Positions 29,084 through 38,061 are shown, counted from the stretch's first letter. The stretch is DNA of 64,000 nt from UBA2020 sp964551435 (GCA_964551435.1 CAZKBS010000005.1:1-64000); one strand, 5' to 3'. Translations and numbers: made by a program. The notes: generated from the letters alone by a model not told the origin.

Positions 29084-29122
29084 AAAGTGGGGTTAGGGTC
29101 TTCCTAGCCCCACTTTTCTTTT
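29084..29122 (+). terminator. Hairpin between phoH1 and phoH2 (terminator or attenuator)
   Basis: A 14-bp stem, AAAGTGGGG.TAGG with CCTAGCCCCACTTT (one G-U pair), loop GTCTT, is followed by TCTTTT. It starts 42 bases after the phoH1 stop and ends 24 bases before the phoH2 start. It would trim read-through from miaB-phoH1 into the rest of the cluster. Confidence 0.8.
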
Positions 29123-29145
29123 GCGGCAGAAATCGGAGCAAGCAC

Positions 29146-30168
29146 TTGAGCAAACAAACCGTCCGGCGCATCGGACTTCAATTCGACGACAACGAACTTG
29201 TCCCCTTCCTTTTTGGCGAACACGACAGCCACCTGAACCAGATAGAAGAAGAACTGGATGTCGAAATCACCGCACGCGGCAACGAACTTGTCGTGACCGG
29301 CAGTAAGCCGAACCTGCGCGCCGCGCAATCCGTTTTCGACGTGTTGTGGGAACGCCTGACCAAAGGCATGGAAGTCGGCACGGAAGAAGTCACCTCCGCC
29401 ATCGCCGTCGCCCGCAGCCCCATGGACCCCGCCACGCGCGACACCGCCATGGCCGCGCTGAAGGAAAGCCACGTCAAGGTCAAGGCGCGCAACAAAAATA
29501 TCACCGCCCGCAGCGCCAAACAGGCCGAATATCTGGACGCCATCCGCAAACATCATCTGGTCTTCGGTCTTGGCCCCGCGGGAACGGGTAAAACCTTTCT
29601 GGCCGTCGCGCAGGCCGTGACCATGATGCAGGCGGGCGAGATTGACCGTCTTATCCTCTGCCGCCCTGCGGTCGAGGCGGGCGAACGCCTTGGCTTTCTG
29701 CCCGGCACGATGCAGGAAAAAATCGACCCCTATCTGCGCCCTATTTACGACGCGCTGCACGACATGTTGCCCCCGGAGCAAATCGCCCGCCGCCTTGCCG
29801 ACGGCACGATTGAAATCGCCCCGCTGGCGTTCATGCGTGGCCGCACCCTTTCGAGCGCCGTGGTCATTCTTGACGAGGCGCAGAACACCACCCCCGCCCA
29901 GATGAAAATGGCCCTGACGCGTATCGGCGAAGGCAGCCGCATGATTATCACCGGCGACCTGTCGCAGACCGACCTGCCCGCCGGACAAAAATCCGGCCTG
30001 CATGACGCCATCGACGTTTTGCGCGATGTGAAAGACGTTGCGATGATCCGCTTCGCCGAGGGCGACGTCGTGCGCAGCCGCCTTGTCAAAAGCATTGTCG
30101 AAGCCTACGACAAACGCGACAAGGAACACCCGCTAAACAGCAACAACCCCGACAGGAAACGCCCATGA
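29146..30168 (+). CDS. ybeZ: PhoH family ATPase (YbeZ type)
   Basis: A 340-residue protein closest in layout to the usual YbeZ/PhoH. It has a KH-like N-terminal domain (about 25-70, DVEITARGNELVVTG), Walker A GPAGTGKT (143-150), the box RPAVEAGERLGFLPG, Walker B ILDEAQNTT, and sensor region ITGDLSQTDLP. YbeZ works beside YbeY in rRNA maturation. The start is TTG preceded by CGGAGCAAGC. It overlaps ybeY by ATGA, so this copy, not phoH1, is coupled to ybeY. Confidence 0.93.
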   Translation: MSKQTVRRIGLQFDDNELVPFLFGEHDSHLNQIEEELDVEITARGNELVVTGSKPNLRAAQSVFDVLWERLTKGMEVGTEEVTSAIAVARSPMDPATRDTAMAALKESHVKVKARNKNITARSAKQAEYLDAIRKHHLVFGLGPAGTGKTFLAVAQAVTMMQAGEIDRLILCRPAVEAGERLGFLPGTMQEKIDPYLRPIYDALHDMLPPEQIARRLADGTIEIAPLAFMRGRTLSSAVVILDEAQNTTPAQMKMALTRIGEGSRMIITGDLSQTDLPAGQKSGLHDAIDVLRDVKDVAMIRFAEGDVVRSRLVKSIVEAYDKRDKEHPLNSNNPDRKRP

Positions 30169-30797
30169 CCCCGCGCAAACCCGCCCGTGCGAAAACGGCG
30201 CGCGCGAAACCCGTGCGCGCAAGCGCCATCACCGTGCAGCTCGACGCAGCGTCGCCGAAATGGAAACGCGCTTTCTATGCCATGAACAGCCGCATTGAAC
30301 GCGCCGCCGCCGCGGCGTTTGACGGCGCGAAAAAACCCGCCGCCTTCGCCCGCCGCCGTTTTGAAATTTCCGTCACCCTGACGGATGATGCGAACGTGAA
30401 GGTGCTGAACCGTGAGTTTCGGGGAATCGACAAGCCGACGAACGTGCTGTCCTTCCCGCAAATCGACCTCGGGAGCTTCAAAAAATCGTCTTTGGACGTT
30501 TTTCCCAAAAATATGCCTATTCCGCTCGGCGATGTGGTGCTGGGGTTCCAGACGATTGTGCGCGAAACCCGCGAACAGAAAAAAACCATGGAAAATCATA
30601 CCGTTCATCTGGTCGTCCATGGCGTTTTGCATCTTTTGGGCTATGATCACATGCGGCCAAAGGATGCGAAAATTATGGAAAAATTGGAATGTGACATTTT
30701 GCGCGCGTTAGGCTATCCTGACCCGTACAAAGACATGGACCTTTTGACCCAAGATGACAAACCAAACAAACGCGCTAAGAAAAATGAACGCAAATAG
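30165..30797 (+). CDS. ybeY: Endoribonuclease YbeY, with N-terminal extension
   Basis: A 210-residue single-strand-specific RNase of the UPF0054 family involved in 16S rRNA 3' maturation and ribosome quality control. The zinc site HGVLHLLGYDH gives His152, His156 and His162. The conserved REFRGIDKPTNVLSFP segment is at about 83-98. It is about 50 residues longer than typical YbeY: a basic Arg/Lys/Ala-rich N-terminus (1-25) and a charged tail. It overlaps phoH2 by ATGA and the corC frame by 44 bases. Confidence 0.95.
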   Translation: MTPRKPARAKTARAKPVRASAITVQLDAASPKWKRAFYAMNSRIERAAAAAFDGAKKPAAFARRRFEISVTLTDDANVKVLNREFRGIDKPTNVLSFPQIDLGSFKKSSLDVFPKNMPIPLGDVVLGFQTIVRETREQKKTMENHTVHLVVHGVLHLLGYDHMRPKDAKIMEKLECDILRALGYPDPYKDMDLLTQDDKPNKRAKKNERK

Positions 30798-31770
30798 TCG
30801 CCCGATGGAAGACTCTTTGAAAAAGACGGATACGGAATCCGACGAACCCCCGATAGGCAGCGGGCAGGCCGAAGCCGTCCCTGCCCCGCAGCAGAATACC
30901 AAAGACGGCGAAGGCCGTATTCTGGGCTGGGTCAAAAATCTTCTGCCCGTCCGCCAGCACAACAGCGATGACACCCTCCGCGATGCGATCGAGGAGCTGA
31001 TCGAAGAAGAAGACAGCGCCCCGCAGTCGTCCGTCGCCGCGCATGAACGCATGCTGATTTCCAATATCCTGCAGCTGCGCGACCTGCCGGTGGTTGATGT
31101 CATGGTGCCGCGCGCCGATATCGTGGCCATCAACGTCAGCGCAGCCAAAGAAGATCTCTACGCGCTTTTGCAGCAAAAACCGCACAGCCGTATTCCGGTT
31201 TACAAAGACGACCTCGACAACATCGTCGGCGTCATGCACATGAAAGATCTGGTATCCGCCATGGTGCAGGGCCGCGATTTCGAAATCCGCGACATCATGC
31301 GCGATGTGCTGGTCGTATCGCCCGCGATGCGCGTGATGGACCTGCTCTTGCAAATGCGCCAGTCCAGGGTGCATATCGCCTTCGTGGTTGACGAATTCGG
31401 CGGCATCGACGGACTCATCACCATCAACGACCTGATTTCCGCGATTGTCGGCGAGGTCGAAGATGAACTCGACGTGGATATCGCCCCGCAAATGATCGAA
31501 CGCCCCGACGGCTCGGCGATTGTCGATGCGCGCATGCCCCTCACTGATTTCGAGGCAAAATACGGCAAGCTGTTCACCGAAGACGAGGAACACGAGGAAA
31601 ACGATACCCTCGGCGGCCTTGTGTCCTATATCGCCGGGCGCGTGCCTGCGCGCGGGGAGCTGATCAAGCATACGAGCGGCCTCGAATTCGAAGTCATCGA
31701 CGCAGACCCCCGCCGTATCATGCGCCTGCGCGTGCGCAACCTGCCCAAAAAGCAGCCGGCGGCCGAATAA
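30754..31770 (+). CDS. corC: CorC/HlyC-family CBS-domain protein
   Basis: Up to 338 residues. After a polar, acidic N-terminus (about 1-95) come two CBS domains with VMVPRADIVAI, SRIPVYKDDLDNIVGVMHMKDL and VHIAFVVDEFGGIDGLITINDL. A C-terminal CorC_HlyC domain follows (about 245-335). In enterobacteria CorC is tied to Mg2+/Co2+ efflux and envelope stress. Three starts are possible (30754, 30784, 30805), none with a strong ribosome site; the first overlaps ybeY by 44 bases. Position between ybeY and lnt matches the conserved order in proteobacteria. Confidence 0.9.
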   Translation: MTNQTNALRKMNANSRPMEDSLKKTDTESDEPPIGSGQAEAVPAPQQNTKDGEGRILGWVKNLLPVRQHNSDDTLRDAIEELIEEEDSAPQSSVAAHERMLISNILQLRDLPVVDVMVPRADIVAINVSAAKEDLYALLQQKPHSRIPVYKDDLDNIVGVMHMKDLVSAMVQGRDFEIRDIMRDVLVVSPAMRVMDLLLQMRQSRVHIAFVVDEFGGIDGLITINDLISAIVGEVEDELDVDIAPQMIERPDGSAIVDARMPLTDFEAKYGKLFTEDEEHEENDTLGGLVSYIAGRVPARGELIKHTSGLEFEVIDADPRRIMRLRVRNLPKKQPAAE

Positions 31771-31820
31771 CGGCCCTCTCCGCTCTGGTTTTTAGCCCCG
31801 ATGTGCGCTAGATTTTGCGC

Positions 31821-33356
31821 ATGAAACAGGCATGCCAGACACTCAACGGATTTAAAAAATACCTCGCGCTTTTCGTACTCGGGGGGCTTGCGGTTTTGTC
31901 GTTGCCGCCGCTGGGCGTTTTTCCGGTTTTATTGATATCCATCCCCGCCTTTATCTGGATATCCGAAACGGCGCCGACGACATTCAAAAGTTTCCTCGGC
32001 GGCTGGGCCTTTGGCGCGGGGTATTTCATTTTCGGGCTTTACTGGGTCAGCGCCGCGCTGTTTGTCGATATCAAGGCATGGGGCTGGGTCATGCCCTTTT
32101 CGCTCATCGTCGGCCCGACAGTGCTGGGGCTTTACTATGGCCTTATTCCGCTGGCGGCGCATCGCTGGCGTCACAGGGGCGCGGCGCATGCCCTTGTTTT
32201 CATCACGGCATGGGCCGTCATTGAATATGCGCGCGGCCATTTGCTGACAGGCTTTCCGTGGAATTTGGCGGGGCAGGCATGGGAATATGCCCTGCCGGTT
32301 TTGCAAACCGTGTCGCTGGGCGGCATATATACGCTGACATTGCTGACGGTATTCTGGGCGGCGGCGCCGGTATTTTACCGCATATCGCCCAAGGTTTTCG
32401 CCGCAGCGGTTTTCAGCTTCGCGCTGCTGCTAGGCTTTGGCACGCTGCGCATGGTGCAAACGCCCACGGCGCAAAACGGCGCCTATGAACTGCGCATTGT
32501 GCAGGCGAATATTCCACAGACCATGAAATGGGACCCCGATGAAGACTGGCGCAATCTGGAGCGTCACGCCGAATTGTCGGCATCTCAAGAGCGCGAAGAA
32601 AACCCGCCGCCCCGCATCGTCATCTGGCCCGAAAGCGCGTCGCGCCACGACTTTGGCCATTTCCCTGAAATCGGCGGTTATATCGGCCAGCGTATGCCGC
32701 GCAATAGCATCGGCGTCATTGGCAATATCCGCGTGACGCTGGATAAAACCCAAACCCCCGTTGCCTATCACAACAGCCTGACAGCCCTCGGCCGCAAGGG
32801 TGAGGTACTCGCGACCTACGACAAGCATCATCTTGTCCCCTTCGGTGAATATTTGCCGTTTCGCAAATATGTGACGTTCGAACCGCTGGCCCTCGCCCTC
32901 TCCGGCATCGGCGATTTCACGCCGGGCGCTGGGCCGCGCACGCTGGCGGCGGAGGGTTTCCCCCCCTTCAGCCCGCTCATTTGCTACGAAGCGATTTTCC
33001 CTGCCGCCACCGTCGATAAAACAAATCGCCCCGCATGGCTGGTCAATGTCACCAACGATGGCTGGTACGGCATGAGCGCCGGCCCCTTCCAGCATCTGGC
33101 CATCAGCCGTATCCGCGCGATAGAGGAAGGCCTGCCCATGGCGCGCGCGGCGAATACAGGCATATCTGCCGTCATCGACCCCGTTGGCCGCACGGTGGCG
33201 CGTCTGGGGCTGGGCGACAAGGGACAGCTCGACAGCATCCTGCCTGCGCCGCTGCCGCCGACGCTTTATGCACGTTTTGGCGATAACATCTTCTTTGCCC
33301 TGCTGCTGGTCTTCGCCGCCGTAGGCGTCATCACAGCGCGAAAGAAACCCGCATGA
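31821..33356 (+). CDS. lnt: Apolipoprotein N-acyltransferase, first copy
   Basis: A 511-residue inner-membrane enzyme that adds the third acyl chain to the N-terminal Cys of lipoproteins. About six to seven N-terminal membrane helices are followed by a periplasmic nitrilase domain and a final helix (about 490-508). The Glu-Lys-Cys triad is Glu271 (WPESA), Lys335 (YDKHHLVPFGEY) and Cys388 (LICYEA), close to E. coli positions 267, 335 and 387. Trp237 (KWDP) and Tyr389 after the catalytic Cys are also kept. The ATG at 31821 is preferred over a TTG six bases upstream. It overlaps the second lnt by ATGA. Confidence 0.96.
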   Translation: MKQACQTLNGFKKYLALFVLGGLAVLSLPPLGVFPVLLISIPAFIWISETAPTTFKSFLGGWAFGAGYFIFGLYWVSAALFVDIKAWGWVMPFSLIVGPTVLGLYYGLIPLAAHRWRHRGAAHALVFITAWAVIEYARGHLLTGFPWNLAGQAWEYALPVLQTVSLGGIYTLTLLTVFWAAAPVFYRISPKVFAAAVFSFALLLGFGTLRMVQTPTAQNGAYELRIVQANIPQTMKWDPDEDWRNLERHAELSASQEREENPPPRIVIWPESASRHDFGHFPEIGGYIGQRMPRNSIGVIGNIRVTLDKTQTPVAYHNSLTALGRKGEVLATYDKHHLVPFGEYLPFRKYVTFEPLALALSGIGDFTPGAGPRTLAAEGFPPFSPLICYEAIFPAATVDKTNRPAWLVNVTNDGWYGMSAGPFQHLAISRIRAIEEGLPMARAANTGISAVIDPVGRTVARLGLGDKGQLDSILPAPLPPTLYARFGDNIFFALLLVFAAVGVITARKKPA

Positions 33357-34906
33357 TAAACCGCATCAAGGAGCGCCTCTTCGCCCTTTCCGGCTGGCGC
33401 CGCTATGCGGTGTCTTTTGCGGCGGGCGCGGCAATGGTGACCGCCATGCCGCCCTACGGATTTTTTCCGGTGCTGTTTGTTTCCATCCCCGTCCTGTTCT
33501 GGCTGGTCGCATCGTCGCAAACGGCGCTGCGTGCCTTTATGGCAGGCTGGGTTTTCGGCTGCGGATATTTTATCGTTGGGCTTTACTGGCTTGGCATCGC
33601 GTTCAAGGCGTTTTTCAGCCATGCGATGTGGCTGCTGCCGGTGTCTGTCGTGGGCATCCCTGTTTATATCGCCCTTTACTACGGCGCGGCCGCGCTGCTG
33701 GCATGGCCGTTTCGCCGCGCGGCGACGCATTACGCCTTTGTGTATGGCTTCACCCTGTTCTGGGCGGAATATCTGCGTGGACATTTCATCACCAATTTTC
33801 CGTGGAACCATATCGGTTATGCGTGGCATCACATTCTACCGGTTTTGCAATCCACAGCATGGTTCGGTATTTATGGCCTGACGCTGCTGAGCATCCTTTG
33901 GGCTGCAACGCCCGTGATGTCGCGCCGCGCGGCGGCATGGGCGATGGCGAGTTTCTTTTTTATCCTCGGCTTCGGCATTCTCCATTTGCAAACCAACCCG
34001 ACCGACAGAACACCGCATCTGGTGCGTATCGTGCAGCCGAATATCACACAGGCGGAGAAAGAAGACATCCGCAATAAGGATGATATTTTCAACCGTCACC
34101 TGAAGCTGAGTGCCACCCAGACGCCCCATGACGACAAAATACTTTTCGTCGTCTGGCCGGAAACCGCGATAGATATTTTCACACCCGACGACCGCAAAAA
34201 CGCCGACCGCATCGCCCTGTCGCTGCCGGAGCATGCCTTCGGCCTTATCGGCGTCAACCGCATGGTACCCTCCCCCGTGCGCGGGGTGCGCAACAGCCTG
34301 ATCGTGCTGCACCCGCGCAGCCAGCGGCCCGTCGCGCAGCACGATAAATTCATCCTCGCCCCTTGGGGTGAATACGTCCCTTACGCGCATATTCTTGAAA
34401 AAACGCCGTTCGGAAAATACGTGGCGTCAGTGCAATCGCTGGTGCCCGGGCCGGGCCCGTCGACCCTGCGTCTTGGCGAACACCTGCCGTCGTTCAGTCC
34501 CATCATCTGCTTCGAATCTACTTTCGCCGGACGCATGAAAGACATCACGCGCGGCAAGCCGGATTTTTTGCTGTTCATCACCAACGATGCGTGGTCGATG
34601 GGGTCGCCCGGTCCCGCGCAGCATTTTGGCTTCGCCCGCGTGCGCGCGATCGAAGAAGGCATGCCCATCGTGCGCGCCGCCAACAGCGGCATTTCCGCGA
34701 TCATCGACCCACAGGGCCGCGTGCTTGAAAACCTCGGCCTCGACCGCGCAGGCATCATTGATGCACCGCTGCCGAATCCGGCGCAAAAGCTGACGCCCTA
34801 TGCCATTACGGGCGATGCGCTGTTGCTGATTTTTGCCGGCGGGCTAAGCATCTCGCTTTTGCTGCTGAGCTATTTTTTCCAGCCGATCCGCCGCCCAAAG
34901 GCTTGA
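33353..34906 (+). CDS. Apolipoprotein N-acyltransferase paralogue, second copy
   Basis: A 517-residue paralogue of the preceding enzyme, with the same membrane-helix pattern and nitrilase domain. The triad is intact: Glu270 (WPETA), Lys332 (HDKFILAPWGEY) and Cys386 (IICFES). Two positions differ from canonical Lnt: the residue aligned with Trp237 is Glu237, and the Tyr after the catalytic Cys is Phe387. From memory of E. coli mutational work both positions matter for activity, so substrate or step specificity may have changed. Its start overlaps lnt1 by ATGA, so both are made together. Confidence 0.9.
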   Translation: MINRIKERLFALSGWRRYAVSFAAGAAMVTAMPPYGFFPVLFVSIPVLFWLVASSQTALRAFMAGWVFGCGYFIVGLYWLGIAFKAFFSHAMWLLPVSVVGIPVYIALYYGAAALLAWPFRRAATHYAFVYGFTLFWAEYLRGHFITNFPWNHIGYAWHHILPVLQSTAWFGIYGLTLLSILWAATPVMSRRAAAWAMASFFFILGFGILHLQTNPTDRTPHLVRIVQPNITQAEKEDIRNKDDIFNRHLKLSATQTPHDDKILFVVWPETAIDIFTPDDRKNADRIALSLPEHAFGLIGVNRMVPSPVRGVRNSLIVLHPRSQRPVAQHDKFILAPWGEYVPYAHILEKTPFGKYVASVQSLVPGPGPSTLRLGEHLPSFSPIICFESTFAGRMKDITRGKPDFLLFITNDAWSMGSPGPAQHFGFARVRAIEEGMPIVRAANSGISAIIDPQGRVLENLGLDRAGIIDAPLPNPAQKLTPYAITGDALLLIFAGGLSISLLLLSYFFQPIRRPKA

Positions 34907-34966
34907 TAACCCCCGCGAAAACCTCTCGCGCGTTATGTGCAATACAGGGTTGAATACAAGCGTATG

Positions 34967-34997
34967 TTGACAATGGGGGGTTGCATCCTTTTATAAT
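34967..34997 (+). promoter_or_regulatory. Promoter of the XRE regulator gene
   Basis: A consensus -35 TTGACA (34967-34972) and a consensus -10 TATAAT (34992-34997) are separated by 19 bp, which is longer than ideal. The start codon is about 35 bases downstream. Confidence 0.55.
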
Positions 34998-35032
34998 CTA
35001 AATATAGCCATTTTTTAAGCAAAGGTCGCACA

Positions 35033-35479
35033 ATGCCCCGCACCCGTATGGATGATGAAGGTCCCCATCCTGTCGATATCCATGTTGGCGCGAAGGTCAA
35101 ATCCCGCCGCCTGATGCTCGGTCTCAGTCAAGAAGAACTGGCGAAGGCCATTGGCCTGACTTTTCAGCAAATCCAGAAATACGAACGCGGCAGCAACCGC
35201 ATCAGCGTCAGCCGCCTGACCGATATCAGCCGCGCGCTCAAAGTCCCCGTGGATTTCTTTCTCGAAGGTTGCGCCAGCACGCTGATGGGCGGCACTGGCG
35301 CTGCACGCAAACCCGCCATGAAAGGCGTTTCGGATACGCCGCAGGCGATGCTGGAGCCCGACCCCATGACCAAGCGCGATGTGCTGGAGCTGGTGCGCGC
35401 GTATGAACAAATCTCCACCCCGCAGCTTAAAAAACAGCTGCTGGAAATGGCAAAAGCCATGGCCAAGGCCGGAGAGTAA
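35033..35479 (+). CDS. XRE-family helix-turn-helix regulator
   Basis: A 148-residue DNA-binding protein. The HTH_3 domain (about 18-75) reads LGLSQEELAKAIGLTFQQIQ then KYERGSNRISVSRL. The C-terminal half has a Met/Gly-rich linker and a helix (about 110-148) that could mediate dimerisation. Relatives sit in this position, between lnt and metK, in many alphaproteobacteria; their targets are not generally known. It has its own consensus-like promoter. Here it is followed, only 23 bases away, by the convergent autotransporter gene instead of metK. Confidence 0.9.
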   Translation: MPRTRMDDEGPHPVDIHVGAKVKSRRLMLGLSQEELAKAIGLTFQQIQKYERGSNRISVSRLTDISRALKVPVDFFLEGCASTLMGGTGAARKPAMKGVSDTPQAMLEPDPMTKRDVLELVRAYEQISTPQLKKQLLEMAKAMAKAGE

Positions 35480-35502
35480 ATTTTCAGTATTTTTTGACTT
35501 TA

Positions 35503-38007
35503 TCAGGGCGCTGACGTCAAATAACCGCCTGCATCGACGATACTCGCGGTGTTCATGCGTGCAACTTCAGCAACTTCGGCGGCGCTCAAAATTCGGCTGT
35601 ACACACGCACATCGTCGACAAGGCCATCATAATAGATGCCACGGCCAGCACGGATTTCACCAACGTAAAAATTGCCATTGTTCCATGTGCCAGAAAAACT
35701 CGGACTGCCCGGGTTGTTATAGGTTATCAGCAAACTACCATCGACATAAATGTTGCTTTGGCCGCTACGCTGTGCACTGAGGGCAATCTGGCTCCACTCC
35801 CCGTTGCCAATAGCAGCACCAGATGTAACGACTCCGACGTTAGACTGGTTGAATGTCCGTGCAACGACTTCACCACTGCGTACCGTCATCCAAAGAGGGT
35901 AAGCCGATGCCCCCAGCGCTGCACCATCGGATACGACCGTATAGCCATAAGTAGCGTAATCTCCGGGTGGGCCACTTGTGATATCGGGCGCGACGGATGC
36001 CAGCACCGTATACTGGCTAAAGACTCCGGCAATCCCTGTCGCACGAACATACTGCGGACCACCGCTGAGCGATAAGGCCTCTCCGTGAAGACCGGCAGTC
36101 AGCGCGGCTGCCGTAACGCCCCCCGTCAATGTTCCGTTATAACCGTTACCGGAGCGGTCATAGGCTGTTGTGCCCGCTGTCCATTCACTATCGAATGTCC
36201 AGTGCAGGATAAGCCCATCGTTTATCGGCGCGCCGTAATAAATTTGCGGTTTGAATCCCGCTGCCGGCGCCTGCTGATAAAGTCCGCTGGTCTGCCCCCA
36301 CCAGTTTCCGCGGGCCATTAATGTGCCGCCATCGATATCTACGGCTATATCTTCAAGCCCGTTGCCATAGAGACTGTTGCGGCCGTCAGAACGCCCGCCA
36401 CCGCCAAGGTCGACATTAACGCTGCCTGCCGCGCTGTCGTCATAGAGAATAATACCATGCTGCGTGTTGTCCGCCGTGCGCGATGCCGCCACACTGCCCG
36501 ACAAGCTGGCATTTTGCTGCGCGTAAAAACGCAACCCGTTTCTGTTATTATCCGCAACCACATTTTCCAGTGTCACATCTATATGGCCGCCTGCGCCCCC
36601 AGCCGCGGCATATAATCCATCTTGCGCATTGTTCGTTAACGTAACGTTGCGGATAGAAAGCGACCCTAGGTCGGCACCGCCAGATGCATATGCGTAAATA
36701 CCATGTCCAGATGCGCCATTAACTGTAATACCTGCGATGCTCGTATCGAGCCCCGTGACGGTGACACCATGCCCCGTCAGATTGGTCAGCACCGGCGCCG
36801 ATGTCGCAGGTATGATCACGCGACCAGAGAAGTTCGTACCGTCTGCTGTCGTGAAGCGGCCTGAATCATAAATGAAGTTGGTACCAGAACCTATCAAGGA
36901 CTGATAATTCTGCGACAGCACGATACCGCTTTGCATGCCGCCGCTGGTGCCGTTGCCACGATGCACGTAAATAATATCCCCTTCGCGGCTGGCTGCGGCA
37001 CTTGCCGCCGCCAGCGTATTGAAGGGCATTTCGACAGACCCATCGCCCCCCACCGCCGATGTGTTATCGACGTGAAAAATACGCTGGTTCATATTGTCAT
37101 AGGCGTTCAGAACTGGATTACCGACAACCGGTGCCTTGGCTACACGGGCAGCCGTAATCACGTCAATATCGCGCTCGGGACTTTCGTCCATGCGGCTACG
37201 GATGCCCAGCGTTTTTGCGGAAGATTTTGACCCGAAAGGAAAGCGCAGCGTCGCCTCTACAAAACCCTGTGTACCGCGCAGGTTGTCGGCCTCGAAGCGC
37301 GCACCCAGCTGAAGATCGCTCGTCACATCCGCTGCTGCACGCAAGCGTATGCCTCGCAGGGTTTCCGCATCATCCCCGCTGAATACAAAACCGCCCGCAG
37401 CGACACGAAAAGAATCCATAGCCCCCTGCAGCGGCTTCACGGGCAGCGCGAGTTCAACATCAAACCCATGCAGCGGCTTTTCAACCAGAAGACCTGCTGT
37501 GTCATAGTAAATCCCCGTATCGGCCAGATAAGGCTCGGTCGATGCACCAAGGGCGTAGCGCTCTTTCTGATTTGCAGGCACGTAGGCATTGAGACGAATA
37601 TCCAAATTATCTGTCAGATATTCGACACCCGCAGCGCCTTGATAAAAAACAGCTCCCCGCGAGGTACGGCGGCGGTCCATCCAGCCATGCAAGCCAAAAA
37701 CACTGTCGCTTCCCGGCGACAAGGCCCTGTAGCCGATACCCGCATTCCATTCGCGGTTATCTCCATCGTCGCCCATCAGCCGAAAGTCGCCATAAATAAG
37801 ACGGCCACTGTCCTGCGCCAGCGGCACCCATGCTTCGGTCATCAGGATAGAACGCGCTGTACCGTGCCGCCAGTTGGTTTCCACGCGCGGCTTGAAGGTC
37901 GCCTGTCCCGTCTCTGCTCCCGAAGAAATACTCAGACACCCCACAAGAATAAAAACCGCGACAGGCACAAGCCTGCAGGCTGTCTTTTTGGGGATGTTTG
38001 ATGACAT
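35503..38007 (-). CDS. Inverse autotransporter with beta-helix passenger and C-terminal LamG domain
   Basis: An 834-residue surface protein. A signal segment ends near SISSGA; a lipobox-like LVGC inside it (Cys24) is notable. Residues about 38-260 form an inverse-autotransporter beta-barrel (GDDGDNREWNAGIGYR, VFGLHGWMDRR, GVEYLTDNLDIRLNAYVP). Next, FHVDNTSAVGGDGS marks the entry to a right-handed parallel beta-helix (about 312-590), and a concanavalin/LamG-type domain closes the protein (about 605-820, LILHWTFDSEW, AYDRSGNGYNG). Such proteins insert the barrel in the outer membrane and display the C-terminal part outside, usually for adhesion. Start: ATG at 38007, or GTG at 38028; no strong ribosome site. 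Confidence 0.85.
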   Translation of the reverse strand: MSSNIPKKTACRLVPVAVFILVGCLSISSGAETGQATFKPRVETNWRHGTARSILMTEAWVPLAQDSGRLIYGDFRLMGDDGDNREWNAGIGYRALSPGSDSVFGLHGWMDRRRTSRGAVFYQGAAGVEYLTDNLDIRLNAYVPANQKERYALGASTEPYLADTGIYYDTAGLLVEKPLHGFDVELALPVKPLQGAMDSFRVAAGGFVFSGDDAETLRGIRLRAAADVTSDLQLGARFEADNLRGTQGFVEATLRFPFGSKSSAKTLGIRSRMDESPERDIDVITAARVAKAPVVGNPVLNAYDNMNQRIFHVDNTSAVGGDGSVEMPFNTLAAASAAASREGDIIYVHRGNGTSGGMQSGIVLSQNYQSLIGSGTNFIYDSGRFTTADGTNFSGRVIIPATSAPVLTNLTGHGVTVTGLDTSIAGITVNGASGHGIYAYASGGADLGSLSIRNVTLTNNAQDGLYAAAGGAGGHIDVTLENVVADNNRNGLRFYAQQNASLSGSVAASRTADNTQHGIILYDDSAAGSVNVDLGGGGRSDGRNSLYGNGLEDIAVDIDGGTLMARGNWWGQTSGLYQQAPAAGFKPQIYYGAPINDGLILHWTFDSEWTAGTTAYDRSGNGYNGTLTGGVTAAALTAGLHGEALSLSGGPQYVRATGIAGVFSQYTVLASVAPDITSGPPGDYATYGYTVVSDGAALGASAYPLWMTVRSGEVVARTFNQSNVGVVTSGAAIGNGEWSQIALSAQRSGQSNIYVDGSLLITYNNPGSPSFSGTWNNGNFYVGEIRAGRGIYYDGLVDDVRVYSRILSAAEVAEVARMNTASIVDAGGYLTSAP

Positions 38008-38061
38008 GATAAAAAACCCGAGACGCACTAAAAAAGTACGGTATTTAAAATGCTTAGTTAA

